From: Paenibacillus pabuli
Lineage (GTDB): Bacteria; Bacillota; Bacilli; Paenibacillales; Paenibacillaceae
Direction: 5' to 3'
Length of the DNA: 64,000 bases
NCBI RefSeq assembly: GCF_023101145.1
Contig: NZ_CP073714.1
Coordinates: 7,537,166-7,601,165, forward strand
Numbering within the stretch: the stretch's first letter is position 1; each line of letters opens with the position of its first letter. The translations under genes were made by a program, and so were the position numbers. The notes beneath the pieces are model-generated. The model had not been told where the DNA came from and ran no database searches. It was given only the letters and a program-made list of their open reading frames with translations. Shown here piece after piece: positions 44,466 through 54,460 of the stretch.

Positions 44466-45390
44466 CTATGCCATCCCCCTCATCCTTCTCCTGAGCTGCT
44501 GCTTGCTCTAATGCTGCCTGGTTGCTCCTCTCGTGGTACTCCAGTGTTTTCTTCACATCACTCTGAATTTGCCGCTCTACAGAGGCTCTGGAGTTCGGCA
44601 GGCACTCAGCCACAATGCGGACCACGTATTCCGAGGTAGACATCGACTGGATACCAAGCACGTCAGGTACTTTAATGATATTCAGATCGCGATCCTCAAT
44701 TCCAACCAACGCCCGTTTCACCAAGTGCACAGACTCATCCAGGGTTTGTTCACCCTTCATCGGAATATCCACGACCGCAAGGGAATTGGACATCGAAAAA
44801 TTGGTTACACTTGCAATCGTACCATTTGGAATGATGTGCACCTCACCCTGCCAGCTAACCAGCTTGGTCGTTCTCAGGCCAATGACCTCAACCGTTCCTT
44901 TATAGGTACCTGTTTGAATCACATCGCCTACTGCGAATTGATCCTCCAATATAATGAAGAAACCGGTAATAACATCCTTGACCAATCCTTGAGCCCCAAA
45001 ACCGATAGCCAGCCCAAGTACTCCCGCACTCGCTAACAATGGCCCGACTTTCACATTGATCTCAGATAACAGTAACAGAATCATAATGAAATTACATGTT
45101 ATGGAGGTCGCATTTTTCATCAGCTCTCCCACCGTGATAAAGCGACGAGGATTGACGCGAATCTTGCCTTCCTGCTTACGTGCCATCGTGCGGTCTATAA
45201 TACGTGATACAATCTTGATCACTATACGCGTAATAATGAAAATAATAACGATTCGGATTGAGCTGAACAGAATATTAAACCACATGTCCGCATCCGCGAC
45301 TTTATTCCATAATTTATCTGTCCAGCTTATTGCACTTTTTATGGCCTCCGCTGGTCCCTCTTCTCCTGAAGCAAACTCAAATGGCAACAT
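44455..45390 (-). CDS. Small-conductance mechanosensitive channel (MscS family)
   Basis: 311 residues. Amphipathic N-terminus, membrane helices at about 40-60, 90-112 and the pore helix with GVLGLAIGFGAQGLVKDVITGFFIILEDQFAVGDVI, the MscS signature. A beta domain (IIPNGTIASVTNFSMS) and a C-terminal alpha/beta domain follow, with a Glu/Ala-rich tail. Releases solutes on hypo-osmotic shock. GAGGAGG precedes the ATG. Followed by the DUF951 gene. Confidence 0.94.
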   Translation of the reverse strand: MLPFEFASGEEGPAEAIKSAISWTDKLWNKVADADMWFNILFSSIRIVIIFIITRIVIKIVSRIIDRTMARKQEGKIRVNPRRFITVGELMKNATSITCNFIMILLLLSEINVKVGPLLASAGVLGLAIGFGAQGLVKDVITGFFIILEDQFAVGDVIQTGTYKGTVEVIGLRTTKLVSWQGEVHIIPNGTIASVTNFSMSNSLAVVDIPMKGEQTLDESVHLVKRALVGIEDRDLNIIKVPDVLGIQSMSTSEYVVRIVAECLPNSRASVERQIQSDVKKTLEYHERSNQAALEQAAAQEKDEGDGIGGA

Positions 45391-45404
45391 AGATCAAACC
45401 TCCT

Positions 45405-45668
45405 CTACATTGGTATGTTATCATAGCTGTCAGCGGTTTTGAAATAGAGGCCACGGATCTCCACAAATTCGTTACGAATGATCTGCTTCACTCTCTCTAG
45501 ATCTTCTTTGGGAAACTGAATACAAAGAGCACAGCCCGCTGTGATCTCTTTCGGGGTGGGAAATAAGTCGATTTCAATCTCTGCAAACTCCAGCAGCATT
45601 TCTGCCCTAAGCGCCTGCTGGGTGGAATCAAAAGCAATCAGCATCCAATCATCTAGCCACTCGTCCAT
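45405..45668 (-). CDS. DUF3343 family protein
   Basis: 87 residues; putative Se/S-carrier-like DUF3343 fold (LIAFDSTQQALRAEMLLEFAEIEIDLFPTPKEITAGCALCIQF). The conserved Cys pair is in GCALC. Start MDEWLDDWM behind AAAGGAG; the open frame upstream is dropped. Just upstream of mscS (14 bases) and near a class V aminotransferase of the cysteine-desulfurase type, so a role in sulfur handling is an inference worth noting. Confidence 0.85.
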   Translation of the reverse strand: MDEWLDDWMLIAFDSTQQALRAEMLLEFAEIEIDLFPTPKEITAGCALCIQFPKEDLERVKQIIRNEFVEIRGLYFKTADSYDNIPM

Positions 45669-45784
45669 GTCCGGCTCCTTTCGCGATACATTCGGCCCTT
45701 TGAAAAAGCTTGTCCCCACGAAGTATAAAACGTTCTATCCTTCCATATACTGTTACTACTATTCCAAGGGAAAGGATAGATCCT

Positions 45785-46390
45785 ATGAATCCCATTTCGC
45801 ATTCCTTCTCATCTCAAGACATGGCCAGCCTGAAAATCCCACATACAGATCCAGGCATTCACTCAGCCATCATTCATCGTTTAATGTTTCATCTCTATAA
45901 AGCCCACTCTTTGCAAAATGTAGTTGTCGTCTGTATCGGTACAGATCGCTCTACCGGGGACTGCCTTGGCCCGCTCGTCGGCTCATCGCTTGCCAAGTGG
46001 GACAGCCCTCTATTCCATCTCTATGGCACATTGGACGAACCTGTACACGCAATGAACCTGCAGGACACCCTTCACAAAATACACGCCACACATCACAACC
46101 CTTATGTGATCGGCATTGACGCCTGTCTGGGACAGTCTTCAAGTGTTGGATGTATCCAGGTCGTGAATGGACCACTCAAGCCAGGAGCGGGTGTAAATAA
46201 AGAATTACCGCCGGTCGGCGATATCCATCTTACAGGTATCGTTAACGTCGGCGGCTTTATGGAATACTTTGTTTTACAGAACACACGTCTCAGTCTCGTC
46301 ATGCGCATGTCCGAGATAATATCCAGCAGTCTCTACTCCGCCATTCGCGAATGGCATACCCGTTCTACTCTGCTTGCTGTGCCAGAGTAA
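45785..46390 (+). CDS. yyaC: Sporulation protein YyaC (GPR-like fold)
   Basis: 201 residues. YyaC-family, related to the spore germination protease fold; a standard neighbour of the parAB region in spore formers. VVVVCIGTDRSTGDCLGPLVGS and IDACLGQSSSVGCIQVVNGPLKPGAGVNKELPPVGD are the conserved parts. The start MNPISHSF follows AAAGGA; the upstream frame is not used. Convergent with, and overlapping by 26 bases, the DUF4446 gene. Its presence supports a spore-forming organism. Confidence 0.93.
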   Translation: MNPISHSFSSQDMASLKIPHTDPGIHSAIIHRLMFHLYKAHSLQNVVVVCIGTDRSTGDCLGPLVGSSLAKWDSPLFHLYGTLDEPVHAMNLQDTLHKIHATHHNPYVIGIDACLGQSSSVGCIQVVNGPLKPGAGVNKELPPVGDIHLTGIVNVGGFMEYFVLQNTRLSLVMRMSEIISSSLYSAIREWHTRSTLLAVPE

Positions 46391-46865
46391 TGGCTTCTTT
46401 TTCCTCAGGGGAAAGTGTATATGTGGACTCTCCCCCTTTAAGAGGTTTGGCGTATACATAGGAACCATCACGATTATAAATGCCGGTAAGCACCATACCA
46501 TCCTGGCTATCGTTAACCATCGCCATTGAGAAGCTCAGGTCACTCCCATTTTCTCCGTAGGCGTTATACCTTTTCACACCCACTTTACCCTGAATACGGG
46601 TCAGCTTCTGCATCACAACCTGTAACTGATTCGTTTGCAGTGTATGCTCATCCTCAATGCTGTCCATCTGAATTTTCAGATTGATTAACAGCGACTCCAG
46701 ATCTTCCACTCCACTGCCAGCCATCATGGCCTCATACTTCCGTTTAAACTTCCGTAGCTTTGCGCCTTGAGCAATACTTATGATAAGTAAAATCACCAAA
46801 AGTAATGCCATGCCGCCAATAATCCATATCAGCTGTTCCAGAATCAGCTCATTTAATTCAGCCAT
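46365..46865 (-). CDS. DUF4446 membrane-anchored protein
   Basis: 166 residues. Membrane segment about 12-34, coiled-coil (about 37-88), then the DUF4446 core with VGVKRYNAYGENGSDLSFSMAMVNDSQDGMVLTGIYNRDGSYVYAKPL. Function unknown; often near parAB and yyaC in Firmicutes. ATG at 46865 chosen; a TTG three codons upstream is possible but only a few bases from AGAGGGG. Confidence 0.88.
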   Translation of the reverse strand: MAELNELILEQLIWIIGGMALLLVILLIISIAQGAKLRKFKRKYEAMMAGSGVEDLESLLINLKIQMDSIEDEHTLQTNQLQVVMQKLTRIQGKVGVKRYNAYGENGSDLSFSMAMVNDSQDGMVLTGIYNRDGSYVYAKPLKGGESTYTLSPEEKEAITLAQQAE

Positions 46866-47098
46866 GTAGTGCAACTACCCCTCTGTTGGTTTGTTCAGGT
46901 TAACGTTTGTAGCTTCAAACATACTCCACATCATCGATCCACTGAGCCAAGTAAGCATCCAACGTTCTACTATAACCCTCTAGCTTACTCCTATTATTCA
47001 CCAGATAACCTATACGGTTAATCACTCGTTTTGACCTTTTGCCTCTTTAACATTTTGCTTATTCAAGCGATTGAAATTCATGTTTTATTCGAGCTGAT

Positions 47099-48259
47099 TC
47101 ATACCAATTTTGATGCTGTTAATTCGATAACTGCTTCGATCAGCGCGTCGACATCTTCCCTTGATGTATTGTATCCTACGCTCGCTCTGACAGCCCCACT
47201 TGCCGTTGTACCTGCCGACTCATGGGCAAGAGGTGTGCAATGAAAACCTGCACGCACAGCAATGCCATAATTCCGGTCTAATTGAAAAGCGAGCTGAGCC
47301 GAATCATATCCCTCAACAGTAAAGGATAACAATCCAGTACGCGGTTGTCCAATCTCAGGACCAAGCATTCGAATTCCCTTTACTGATGATAACCCATCCA
47401 TCATATGCTGAGTCAAATTCCACTCCTGTTTATATATGAACTCAGGTGTAAGCTCAAGCACATGCTGCACTCCAGCTGCCAGACCTGCTATACCCACGGT
47501 ATTCGGCGTACCTGCCTCATAGCGATCGGGACGAACAAGCGGCTGCTCAATCGCCTCGGATTGGCTTCCTGTTCCTCCGTGAAGCAAAGGTTGTACATCC
47601 AGCTCAGGAGCGATGTACAGCCCACCCGTTCCCTGCGGCCCCAGCAGTCCTTTATGCCCTGGAAAGGCAAGCATACCGATGCCAAACTGCTTCACATCCA
47701 CAGGTATAATCCCAGCACTTTGGGCAGCGTCAACAAGCAAAGTCGCCTGATGTTTTTGACACATCAGCGCAATTTCACCAATGGGCAGAATACTCCCCAG
47801 CAGGTTCGAACTATGCGTGCAGACAACTAATCTGGTATTGGATCGAAACAACCGTGCGAATTGGGCCAGATCGATCTGTCCGGCAGCGTTAACAGGAACA
47901 TAATCAACCTCTACATTACGAGATCTGCGCATGTACTCCAGGGGCCGTCTTACTGAATTATGTTCAGCCATTGTAGCAATGACATGATCGCCTTCTCTTA
48001 ACCACCCTTGAATCGCTAGATTCAAAGCTTCTGTGGTATTAGAACCGAAAGCGATATCATTGGCATTACGTACACCTAATAGAGTGGATAACGCTTTTCT
48101 GGCACCAAATAAAACTCGGCTCGCCTGTACAGCCATTCGATGACTGCCTCTGCCTGGGTTGGCCCCTGCAACATCCAGAGCTTTCATCATAACTTCCCCG
48201 ACAGCAGGTGGCTTGGGCCAAGATGTCGCTGCATGATCCAGATAGATAACTTCCTTCAC
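47099..48259 (-). CDS. Class V aminotransferase, cysteine-desulfurase-like (GTG start)
   Basis: 386 residues, PLP-dependent. MKEVIYLDHAATSWPKP starts at a GTG eight bases after AGAGGTG; the frame upstream to 48328 lacks a ribosome site. PLP Lys in AFPGHKGLLGPQGTGGLY, cofactor-holding VDAAQSAG and THSSNLLG, and the active Cys candidate in RAGFHCTPLAHE. It resembles the EF2568-type subgroup rather than IscS/SufS, with no partner scaffold gene next to it. Activity as a desulfurase is likely, not proven. Confidence 0.9.
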   Translation of the reverse strand: MKEVIYLDHAATSWPKPPAVGEVMMKALDVAGANPGRGSHRMAVQASRVLFGARKALSTLLGVRNANDIAFGSNTTEALNLAIQGWLREGDHVIATMAEHNSVRRPLEYMRRSRNVEVDYVPVNAAGQIDLAQFARLFRSNTRLVVCTHSSNLLGSILPIGEIALMCQKHQATLLVDAAQSAGIIPVDVKQFGIGMLAFPGHKGLLGPQGTGGLYIAPELDVQPLLHGGTGSQSEAIEQPLVRPDRYEAGTPNTVGIAGLAAGVQHVLELTPEFIYKQEWNLTQHMMDGLSSVKGIRMLGPEIGQPRTGLLSFTVEGYDSAQLAFQLDRNYGIAVRAGFHCTPLAHESAGTTASGAVRASVGYNTSREDVDALIEAVIELTASKLV

Positions 48260-48411
48260 TTCATGACCACCTCTACCCTTAATTGATCGTTCTTGTTTGA
48301 GTAGATCCCTATAAACAAACAATGACATATCGGTTCTCCATGATACAGAGGCGATATGTCATCACATGAAAAAGCCCCGCATGTTGTTCATCGATCGTGG
48401 AATCATGACTA

Positions 48412-49257
48412 TTATTGCAACAGTTCCAACAGTCGCTCCAGATCTTGTTTGCTGTAGTAGTTGAGCTCAATTTTCCCTTTATCTTTGTTATGCTTAATTT
48501 TCACCGTAGTTTTGAACCGTTCACGTAAGGATTCTTCCAATGTATCAATAAATGGATCCTTTTTCTTCAACTTGGATTTGGCTTTCGCTTCACCTATTTT
48601 GGAACGATCCAATTGCTGAACAGCCTCTTCCAGTTCACGTACACTCCATTGCTGGTCAATGGTTTGTTTTGCAAGCTGCTTTACCAGGCTCTCATCTTTA
48701 ACACCGACGATTGCACGTGCGTGTCCCATTGACAATGTTCCACGTGAAACATGATCCTTCACTTCTTCCGGCAATGATAACAAACGCAGGAAGTTAGCGA
48801 TGTGAGAACGTGATTTGCCCACTTTTACGGAGAGCTCTTCTTGAGTTAATCCGAATTGGTCCATCAGTCCCTGATAAGCAACTGCAACCTCCATCGCATT
48901 CAGATTCTCCCGCTGCAGGTTCTCGATTAAAGCAATCTCCATAACCTGCTGATCACTGAAAGTACGAACTACGGCTGGCACAGTAGCATTACCACAATAT
49001 TGAGAAGCTCTGAAACGCCGTTCACCGGCAATAATCTCATAACCTCTCAAAACAGGACGTACAATAATAGGTTGTATGACACCATGTTGACGGATCGATT
49101 CAGCTAGTTCGTGTATCGCATCCTCATCAAACACTTTACGAGGTTGGTAAGGGTTTGCCCGCAGTTGACTAATCGGGATTTCTACGACTTTATCATCGTC
49201 ATTAATTGAAAGCGAAGGAATGAGGGCATCAAGGCCTTTTCCAAGCCGCTTACTCAT
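48412..49257 (-). CDS. parB: Chromosome partitioning protein ParB (Spo0J)
   Basis: 281 residues. CTPase domain (PISQLRANPYQPRKVFDEDAIHELAESI; GERRFRASQYCGNATVPAVV), helix-turn-helix LTQEELSVKVGKSRSHIANFLRLL, and C-terminal dimer domain. Binds parS, spreads as a CTP-gated clamp and loads SMC. A parS site lies inside its own coding region at 48736-48751. Overlaps the parA stop by eight bases. Confidence 0.97.
   Translation of the reverse strand: MSKRLGKGLDALIPSLSINDDDKVVEIPISQLRANPYQPRKVFDEDAIHELAESIRQHGVIQPIIVRPVLRGYEIIAGERRFRASQYCGNATVPAVVRTFSDQQVMEIALIENLQRENLNAMEVAVAYQGLMDQFGLTQEELSVKVGKSRSHIANFLRLLSLPEEVKDHVSRGTLSMGHARAIVGVKDESLVKQLAKQTIDQQWSVRELEEAVQQLDRSKIGEAKAKSKLKKKDPFIDTLEESLRERFKTTVKIKHNKDKGKIELNYYSKQDLERLLELLQ
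48736..48751. promoter_or_regulatory. parS site inside parB
   Basis: TGTTCCACGTGAAACA, an exact fit to the TGTTNCACGTGAAACA consensus. A parS inside spo0J is also known in B. subtilis. Confidence 0.95.
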
Positions 49258-50011
49258 AAGAAATCACTTCCTTTGCGAGCTCTAAATAAACTTCAGCCCC
49301 TCGGGATCGAGGATCATACGTAATGATAGACTGACCATGAGAGGGTGCCTCACTAAGCCGCACATTGCGCGGAATGATGGTCTGATACACCTTTTGTTGA
49401 AAATACTTCTTCACTTCTTCAATCACTTGAATGCCCAGATTCGTCCGTGCGTCAAACATCGTCAGCAATACCCCTTCAATCTGCAGGGATGTATTCAGAT
49501 GCTTCTGCACCAAACGAACGGTGTTGAGCAATTGGCTCAACCCTTCGAGCGCATAATACTCACACTGAATCGGGATGATCACCGAATCGGAAGCTGTCAA
49601 CGAATTGATCGTCAACATGCCAAGGGAGGGTGGGCAATCGATCAGTATGTAATCATAGTTTTTTTTCACCATGGCGAGTGATTTTTTCAGGCGAACTTCC
49701 CGTGATATCGTGGATACCAGTTCAATCTCGGCTCCGGCAAGCTGAATCGTTGCAGGTATGATATGAAGGCCTTCAATCTGAGTCTCCACAATCGCTTCCT
49801 GAGGGGGAACTTCATTAATGATGACATCATATATACAATTGGCCACATCTGCTTTGTTGATCCCGACTCCACTGGTTGTATTCCCTTGGGGGTCAATATC
49901 GACAAGCAGGACCCTTTTCCCGAGTGAAGCCAGCCCTGCACCCAAGTTAACAGATGTCGTCGTTTTCCCCACACCGCCCTTTTGATTTGCTACGGCCATA
50001 ATCTTAGACAA
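49250..50011 (-). CDS. parA: Chromosome partitioning ATPase ParA (Soj, TTG start)
   Basis: 253 residues. Deviant Walker A KGGVGKTTTSVNL at about 11-23, Walker A' DIDPQGN, Walker B LIDCPPSLG. TTG start at 50011 behind GAGGTG. In Bacillales it also controls DnaA. Co-translated with parB. Confidence 0.97.
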   Translation of the reverse strand: MSKIMAVANQKGGVGKTTTSVNLGAGLASLGKRVLLVDIDPQGNTTSGVGINKADVANCIYDVIINEVPPQEAIVETQIEGLHIIPATIQLAGAEIELVSTISREVRLKKSLAMVKKNYDYILIDCPPSLGMLTINSLTASDSVIIPIQCEYYALEGLSQLLNTVRLVQKHLNTSLQIEGVLLTMFDARTNLGIQVIEEVKKYFQQKVYQTIIPRNVRLSEAPSHGQSIITYDPRSRGAEVYLELAKEVISYE

Positions 50012-50163
50012 TTACTTCACCTCAAATAAAATAGGAGTCTTTTCTTGTAGGTTGTGAGCTACAGTTAACAAAAAGCAGGGGCTATCATTCACACAAACAT
50101 CAACTACCGTTTCTTCATGGTGCTATTCTACGCTGTTCATCCTACTCTCAACTTTATAGACAG

Positions 50164-50187
50164 AAAAAGCGGCCCCATTGCCGCCTT
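50164..50187 (-). terminator. Terminator after noc
   Basis: Minus-strand stem GCGGC/GCCGC with loop AATGGG, followed by TTTTT. Ten bases past the noc stop, so parA probably has its own promoter in the gap to 50012. Confidence 0.65.
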
Positions 50188-50196
50188 AAGCTTCAA

Positions 50197-51015
50197 CTAT
50201 TTGCGTTTAGGAATATGAATGACGATCTCATAATGATCTTCATGATCTGCTTCTTTTGTTTTGATATCCATACCAGAACCAGATACCATATCAATGGATT
50301 GACGAATTGTATTAAGCGCGAGTCTGACATCTTTGGTAAATGAGATGCGTTTGGACTTTTTGATTTTGGAAGCTTCCTTATAAAAGGCAACCCTTGCTTC
50401 GGTTTGTTTTACATTCAACTCTTTATCAATAATCTCGCCGAGCAATTTCATCTGCAACTCTTCCGTATCCAATGAAAGCAGCGCTCTGGCATGACGCTCC
50501 GAAATCTTACGTTCCATCAGCGCTATCTTAATTCCTTCCGGCAGCTGTAACAACCGGATTTTATTGGCGATCGTCGATTGGCTTTTGCCTAATCGCTGCG
50601 CAAGACTTTCCTGTGTAAGTTGGTGCAGGTCAATCAATTTCTGATAAGCAACAGCCTCTTCAATCGAAGTGAGTCCCTCACGCTGCAGGTTCTCGATCAA
50701 TGCAATGGACGCCGCCTGAGAGTCGTTGAATTCACGTACAATGGCCGGAATATGATCCAAGCCAAGTTTTCGAACCGCACGCCAGCGACGCTCCCCGGCG
50801 ATAATCTCATATGATCCATTTCGTACGCGGACGACAATCGGTTGTATTACTCCATGCGTCTTGATCGTCTGCAACAACTCATCAATTTTATCATCATCAA
50901 AAATAGTACGGGGTTGATATGGGCTGCTCACAATTTCATTGACCGGAATTTGTTTAATCTCATCTCCGTTATTGCGCTCCGCCAAACCAAACAACTTCGA
51001 AAATTGTTCTTTCAT
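50197..51015 (-). CDS. noc: Nucleoid occlusion protein Noc
   Basis: 272 residues, ParB-like. ELLQTIKTHGVIQPIVVR, GERRWRAVRKLGLDHIPAIV, HTH LTQESLAQRLGKSQSTIANKIRLLQLP, basic C-terminus. MKEQFSKLFGL at the start is the amphipathic membrane-binding helix typical of Noc, which sets it apart from ParB. ATG at 51015 chosen; the GTG upstream is part of the AGGTGG ribosome site. Blocks division over the nucleoid. Confidence 0.96.
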   Translation of the reverse strand: MKEQFSKLFGLAERNNGDEIKQIPVNEIVSSPYQPRTIFDDDKIDELLQTIKTHGVIQPIVVRVRNGSYEIIAGERRWRAVRKLGLDHIPAIVREFNDSQAASIALIENLQREGLTSIEEAVAYQKLIDLHQLTQESLAQRLGKSQSTIANKIRLLQLPEGIKIALMERKISERHARALLSLDTEELQMKLLGEIIDKELNVKQTEARVAFYKEASKIKKSKRISFTKDVRLALNTIRQSIDMVSGSGMDIKTKEADHEDHYEIVIHIPKRK

Positions 51016-51509
51016 TCCGTATATTACCACCTAGTTTCGTAATAGCTCCCGCTGGGTTGCAGGTGCTTCTTATTCGATATGCGACCCTTCCAATACTGTC
51101 GTTTTTCGAATAAGTTTTGCCTTTCATGACGTTTTCCGTAACCTATACAAATATGCTCGAAAATCTATCTATACATATAATCTATGATCTCTGTAACTCA
51201 GGATCGGATACTTCTATTCTATCATCTTTTCTTCCATAATCCTATGTTTACCTATTCTTTAAACTCTTCTAATTTTCCTGCTTTTTCTTCATAAATATTA
51301 GCCATATGACTGCTTGTACACAATGAAATATGAAGGATCTCTGAAGACAGGATCTGCTCATAGTAGCTATGTTGTGCACTCGTTGCCACCACGTAGAACT
51401 AGATCTTCAAAAGACAACCTCGGTGACAACACTACATGTTTGATTCCGTATTTTCCTCTTTTCAATGTAATCCGAATGTAGATGCGATCTATACCTCGTT
51501 AATAAATTG

Positions 51510-51548
51510 AAAAACAAAAAGAGGATGTTTCACGTGAAACATCCTCTT
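51510..51548 (-). terminator. Terminator of the mnmE-mnmG-rsmG series, built on a parS palindrome
   Basis: A perfect 30-base palindrome (51519-51548) with the minus-strand tail TTTTTGTTTTTC. The stem holds the whole parS at 51526-51541. About 80 bases past rsmG. Confidence 0.8.
51526..51541. promoter_or_regulatory. parS site in the rsmG-noc gap
   Basis: TGTTTCACGTGAAACA, exact consensus parS and fully palindromic; sits in the terminator stem. Confidence 0.95.
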
Positions 51549-51627
51549 AACTCTTATTCTATATTCTTCTTTAAATCAACGAAGAATAACTCTTTTACCT
51601 TTTAGTACATGCGATATTGCACAAGAA

Positions 51628-52350
51628 CTATACCAAAGGTGTTTTTAATGGTGTTCCTGGTTTACGTGGATATTTAAATGGGGTCTTATCAAACTTCTGA
51701 ATCAGAATGATATGACGTGCCGATTCTTCAACGGGCAGTTGGAACGGATGAACTGCTTTTACCCGTCCTTTCAACTGGTTAAAGCTGAATTCAGCCTCCT
51801 TCATTTCTTCGCGCGGGTCTCCGCCCTTCATTGCAGCGAATAATCCACTTTTACGAACAAATGGCAGACAGAATTCGTTAAGCACCGCCAGTTTCGCAAC
51901 TGCACGCGCAGTTACAAGGTCGTAGCTGTCCCGATATCCTTCTTTACGTCCAAGCTCCTCTGCACGCCCGTGAATCAACTCCACATCCGTTAAGCCGAGC
52001 GTGTCCACAACATGCTGAAGAAAGCCAATACGTTTATTCAGCGAATCAATGATGGTCAGCTTGATATGCGGGAAACAAATTTTAAGAGGTAGTCCTGGGA
52101 ATCCAGCTCCTGAACCGATGTCTGCAAGTTTGTTTACTTTCGACATATCGGTATAAAACGCCAGCGACACCGAATCATAGAAATGCTTGGTATATACTTG
52201 TTCACGTTCGGTAATCCCGGTTAGATTCATCTTTTCATTCCAGGCCACGAGCTCCTGAAAATACAACTCGAATTGCTCCAGCTGGCGTTCATCCAGCTCC
52301 AGTCCATGTTTCTTCAGACGCCGTTGTAGCTGCTGTTGAATATCGTCCAT
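51628..52350 (-). CDS. rsmG: 16S rRNA (guanine527-N7)-methyltransferase
   Basis: 240 residues. SAM motif LADIGSGAGFPGLPL, then IDSLNKRIGFLQHV and VTARAVAKLAVLNEFCLP. Methylates G527 of 16S rRNA; loss gives low-level streptomycin resistance in many bacteria. Starts at the stop of mnmG. Confidence 0.97.
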   Translation of the reverse strand: MDDIQQQLQRRLKKHGLELDERQLEQFELYFQELVAWNEKMNLTGITEREQVYTKHFYDSVSLAFYTDMSKVNKLADIGSGAGFPGLPLKICFPHIKLTIIDSLNKRIGFLQHVVDTLGLTDVELIHGRAEELGRKEGYRDSYDLVTARAVAKLAVLNEFCLPFVRKSGLFAAMKGGDPREEMKEAEFSFNQLKGRVKAVHPFQLPVEESARHIILIQKFDKTPFKYPRKPGTPLKTPLV

Positions 52351-54239
52351 TATTGTCCCCTTGCTGCGGTTACACGGTTATAGTGCTCCAGGTAAACCAG
52401 CAGTATGGAGATATCTGCAGGAGTAACCCCGGCAATACGGGACGCCTGTCCGATCGAGATTGGACGAATCGTAGCGAGCTTCTGCTTTGCTTCCATAGCA
52501 AGACCATGAATTTCATCATAGATAATCGTGTCCGGAATTTTCTTTTTCTCCATTTTTTGCAAACGTTCCACGTGGATCAATTGTTTCTCAATATAACCCG
52601 CATATTTAATTTGGATTTCCACTTGCTCTTTCATGTCAGCAGTCAATTCCACTTCGGACGGTGAGATCTGCTCAATCCAGTCATACCCGATCTCTGGGCG
52701 ACGCATCAATGTCAGAAGTGTGCTTCCATCCTGAATCGGTGTAGAACCGATCTCTTCCAGTTTCGAATTCACTTCGACAGGGCGTACTTTTGCTGCTTTC
52801 AGACGTGCCACTTCCTGTTCTACCTTTGCCTTTTTGTCCAGGAATTTGGCGTAACGTTCTTCGGTGATCAATCCAATATCATGACCGATTTCCGTCAAAC
52901 GCATATCGGCATTATCATGACGAAGCAACAAACGATATTCTGCACGGGAGGTCAGCAGACGGTAAGGCTCATTCGTACCTTTGGTGACGAGATCATCAAT
53001 CAATACCCCAATGTACCCTTGGGAGCGATCAAGTACGACAGGTTCTTTACCCTGTACTTTACGTGCAGCATTGATACCAGCCATTACGCCTTGTCCTGCC
53101 GCTTCTTCATACCCCGAGGTACCATTAATCTGCCCTGCTGTGAACAGACCTGGCAGACGTTTCGTTTCCAGTGAAGGCCACAACTGTGTAGGCACCATGG
53201 CATCATATTCAATAGCGTAGCCGTTACGCATCATTTCTACTTTTTCCATACCAGGAATGGAGCGAAGCACCGCCAATTGAACATCCTCAGGAAGACTGGT
53301 GGACAGACCCTGTACATAGTATTCCGATGTGTTTTTGCCCTCTGGCTCCAGGAAAATCTGATGCTTCGGCTTGTCGCTGAAACGCACAATTTTATCCTCG
53401 ATTGATGGACAATAACGTGGTCCGGTCCCTTCAATAACACCTGAGAACATAGGCGCACGGTGAAGATTATCGTTAATAATCTGGTGTGTCTCCACAGACG
53501 TATACGTCAACCAGCAAGGCAGCTGCTCATTATCGGAAGATTCCGTTTCATAAGAAAAGAACTTGGGCTCGTCGTCACCTGGCTGAATTTCCGTTTTGCT
53601 AAAATCAATCGTATCCTTATGCACACGCGGTGGTGTACCTGTTTTAAAACGAACCAGATCGAAACCAAGCTCACGCAAGTGTTCAGATAACTTAAGTGAA
53701 GGCTGCTGATTATTCGGACCACTCTCGTACATCAACTCACCCATAATTACTTTACCGCGCAGATACGTACCCGTTGTCAAAACAACGGCTTTGGCCCGAT
53801 ACTCAGTACCTGTCTGAGTAACTACACCTACGCACTGTCCGTCTTCAACGATCAGACGATCAACCATACCCTGACGCATCGTCAGGTTACGTTCATTCTC
53901 CATCGTTTCTTTCATCGTATGCTGGTAAGAGAATTTATCCGCCTGAGCACGAAGCGCATGAACAGCCGGTCCTTTACCTGTGTTGAGCATTCGCATCTGA
54001 ATAAAGGTCTTATCGATGTTCCGTCCCATCTCTCCACCAAGTGCATCAATCTCACGTACCACATGTCCTTTTGCCGGTCCCCCAATAGATGGGTTACAAG
54101 GCATAAAGGCCACCATATCCAGATTGATGGTAATCATCAGAGTTTTCGAACCCATACGGGCTGCAGCCAGTGCCGATTCTACACCGGCATGTCCTGCCCC
54201 AACGACGATTACATCATAACTGCCGCCATCAAAAGCCAT
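52350..54239 (-). CDS. mnmG: tRNA uridine 5-carboxymethylaminomethyl modification enzyme MnmG
   Basis: 629 residues, full length. FAD motif VGAGHAGVESALAAARMG at the N-terminus, CNPSIGGPAKGH signature, and the C-terminal helical domain that meets MnmE (RPISIGQASRIAGVTPADISILLVYLE). Works with MnmE on wobble U34. AAAAAGGAGGT precedes the ATG. Confidence 0.98.
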   Translation of the reverse strand: MAFDGGSYDVIVVGAGHAGVESALAAARMGSKTLMITINLDMVAFMPCNPSIGGPAKGHVVREIDALGGEMGRNIDKTFIQMRMLNTGKGPAVHALRAQADKFSYQHTMKETMENERNLTMRQGMVDRLIVEDGQCVGVVTQTGTEYRAKAVVLTTGTYLRGKVIMGELMYESGPNNQQPSLKLSEHLRELGFDLVRFKTGTPPRVHKDTIDFSKTEIQPGDDEPKFFSYETESSDNEQLPCWLTYTSVETHQIINDNLHRAPMFSGVIEGTGPRYCPSIEDKIVRFSDKPKHQIFLEPEGKNTSEYYVQGLSTSLPEDVQLAVLRSIPGMEKVEMMRNGYAIEYDAMVPTQLWPSLETKRLPGLFTAGQINGTSGYEEAAGQGVMAGINAARKVQGKEPVVLDRSQGYIGVLIDDLVTKGTNEPYRLLTSRAEYRLLLRHDNADMRLTEIGHDIGLITEERYAKFLDKKAKVEQEVARLKAAKVRPVEVNSKLEEIGSTPIQDGSTLLTLMRRPEIGYDWIEQISPSEVELTADMKEQVEIQIKYAGYIEKQLIHVERLQKMEKKKIPDTIIYDEIHGLAMEAKQKLATIRPISIGQASRIAGVTPADISILLVYLEHYNRVTAARGQ

Positions 54240-54460
54240 TCCAGTTTACCTCCTTTTTGCCGCCGCACCCCTAAAATCATGCAAACGATCTATTTTCTGT
54301 AAAAATGACGAAACACGCTCCGCACTCCACGGATAGCATTTCGATCTATATTAAGCCATCAAGTCTATAGTTACTTCAGACATATTCGCGGATTCTTTGA
54401 CCATCCACAGATGGACTTTATAATCATACTACTTTTCAGCATCAGTATGTTTATTAGGTG

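Larger units (their letters stand above)
51016..51627. other. Intergenic region between rsmG and noc
   Basis: About 610 bases without a gene. It holds the parS/terminator palindrome at 51510-51548 and the noc promoter region, AT-rich with no hexamer pair clear enough to call. Confidence 0.5.
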
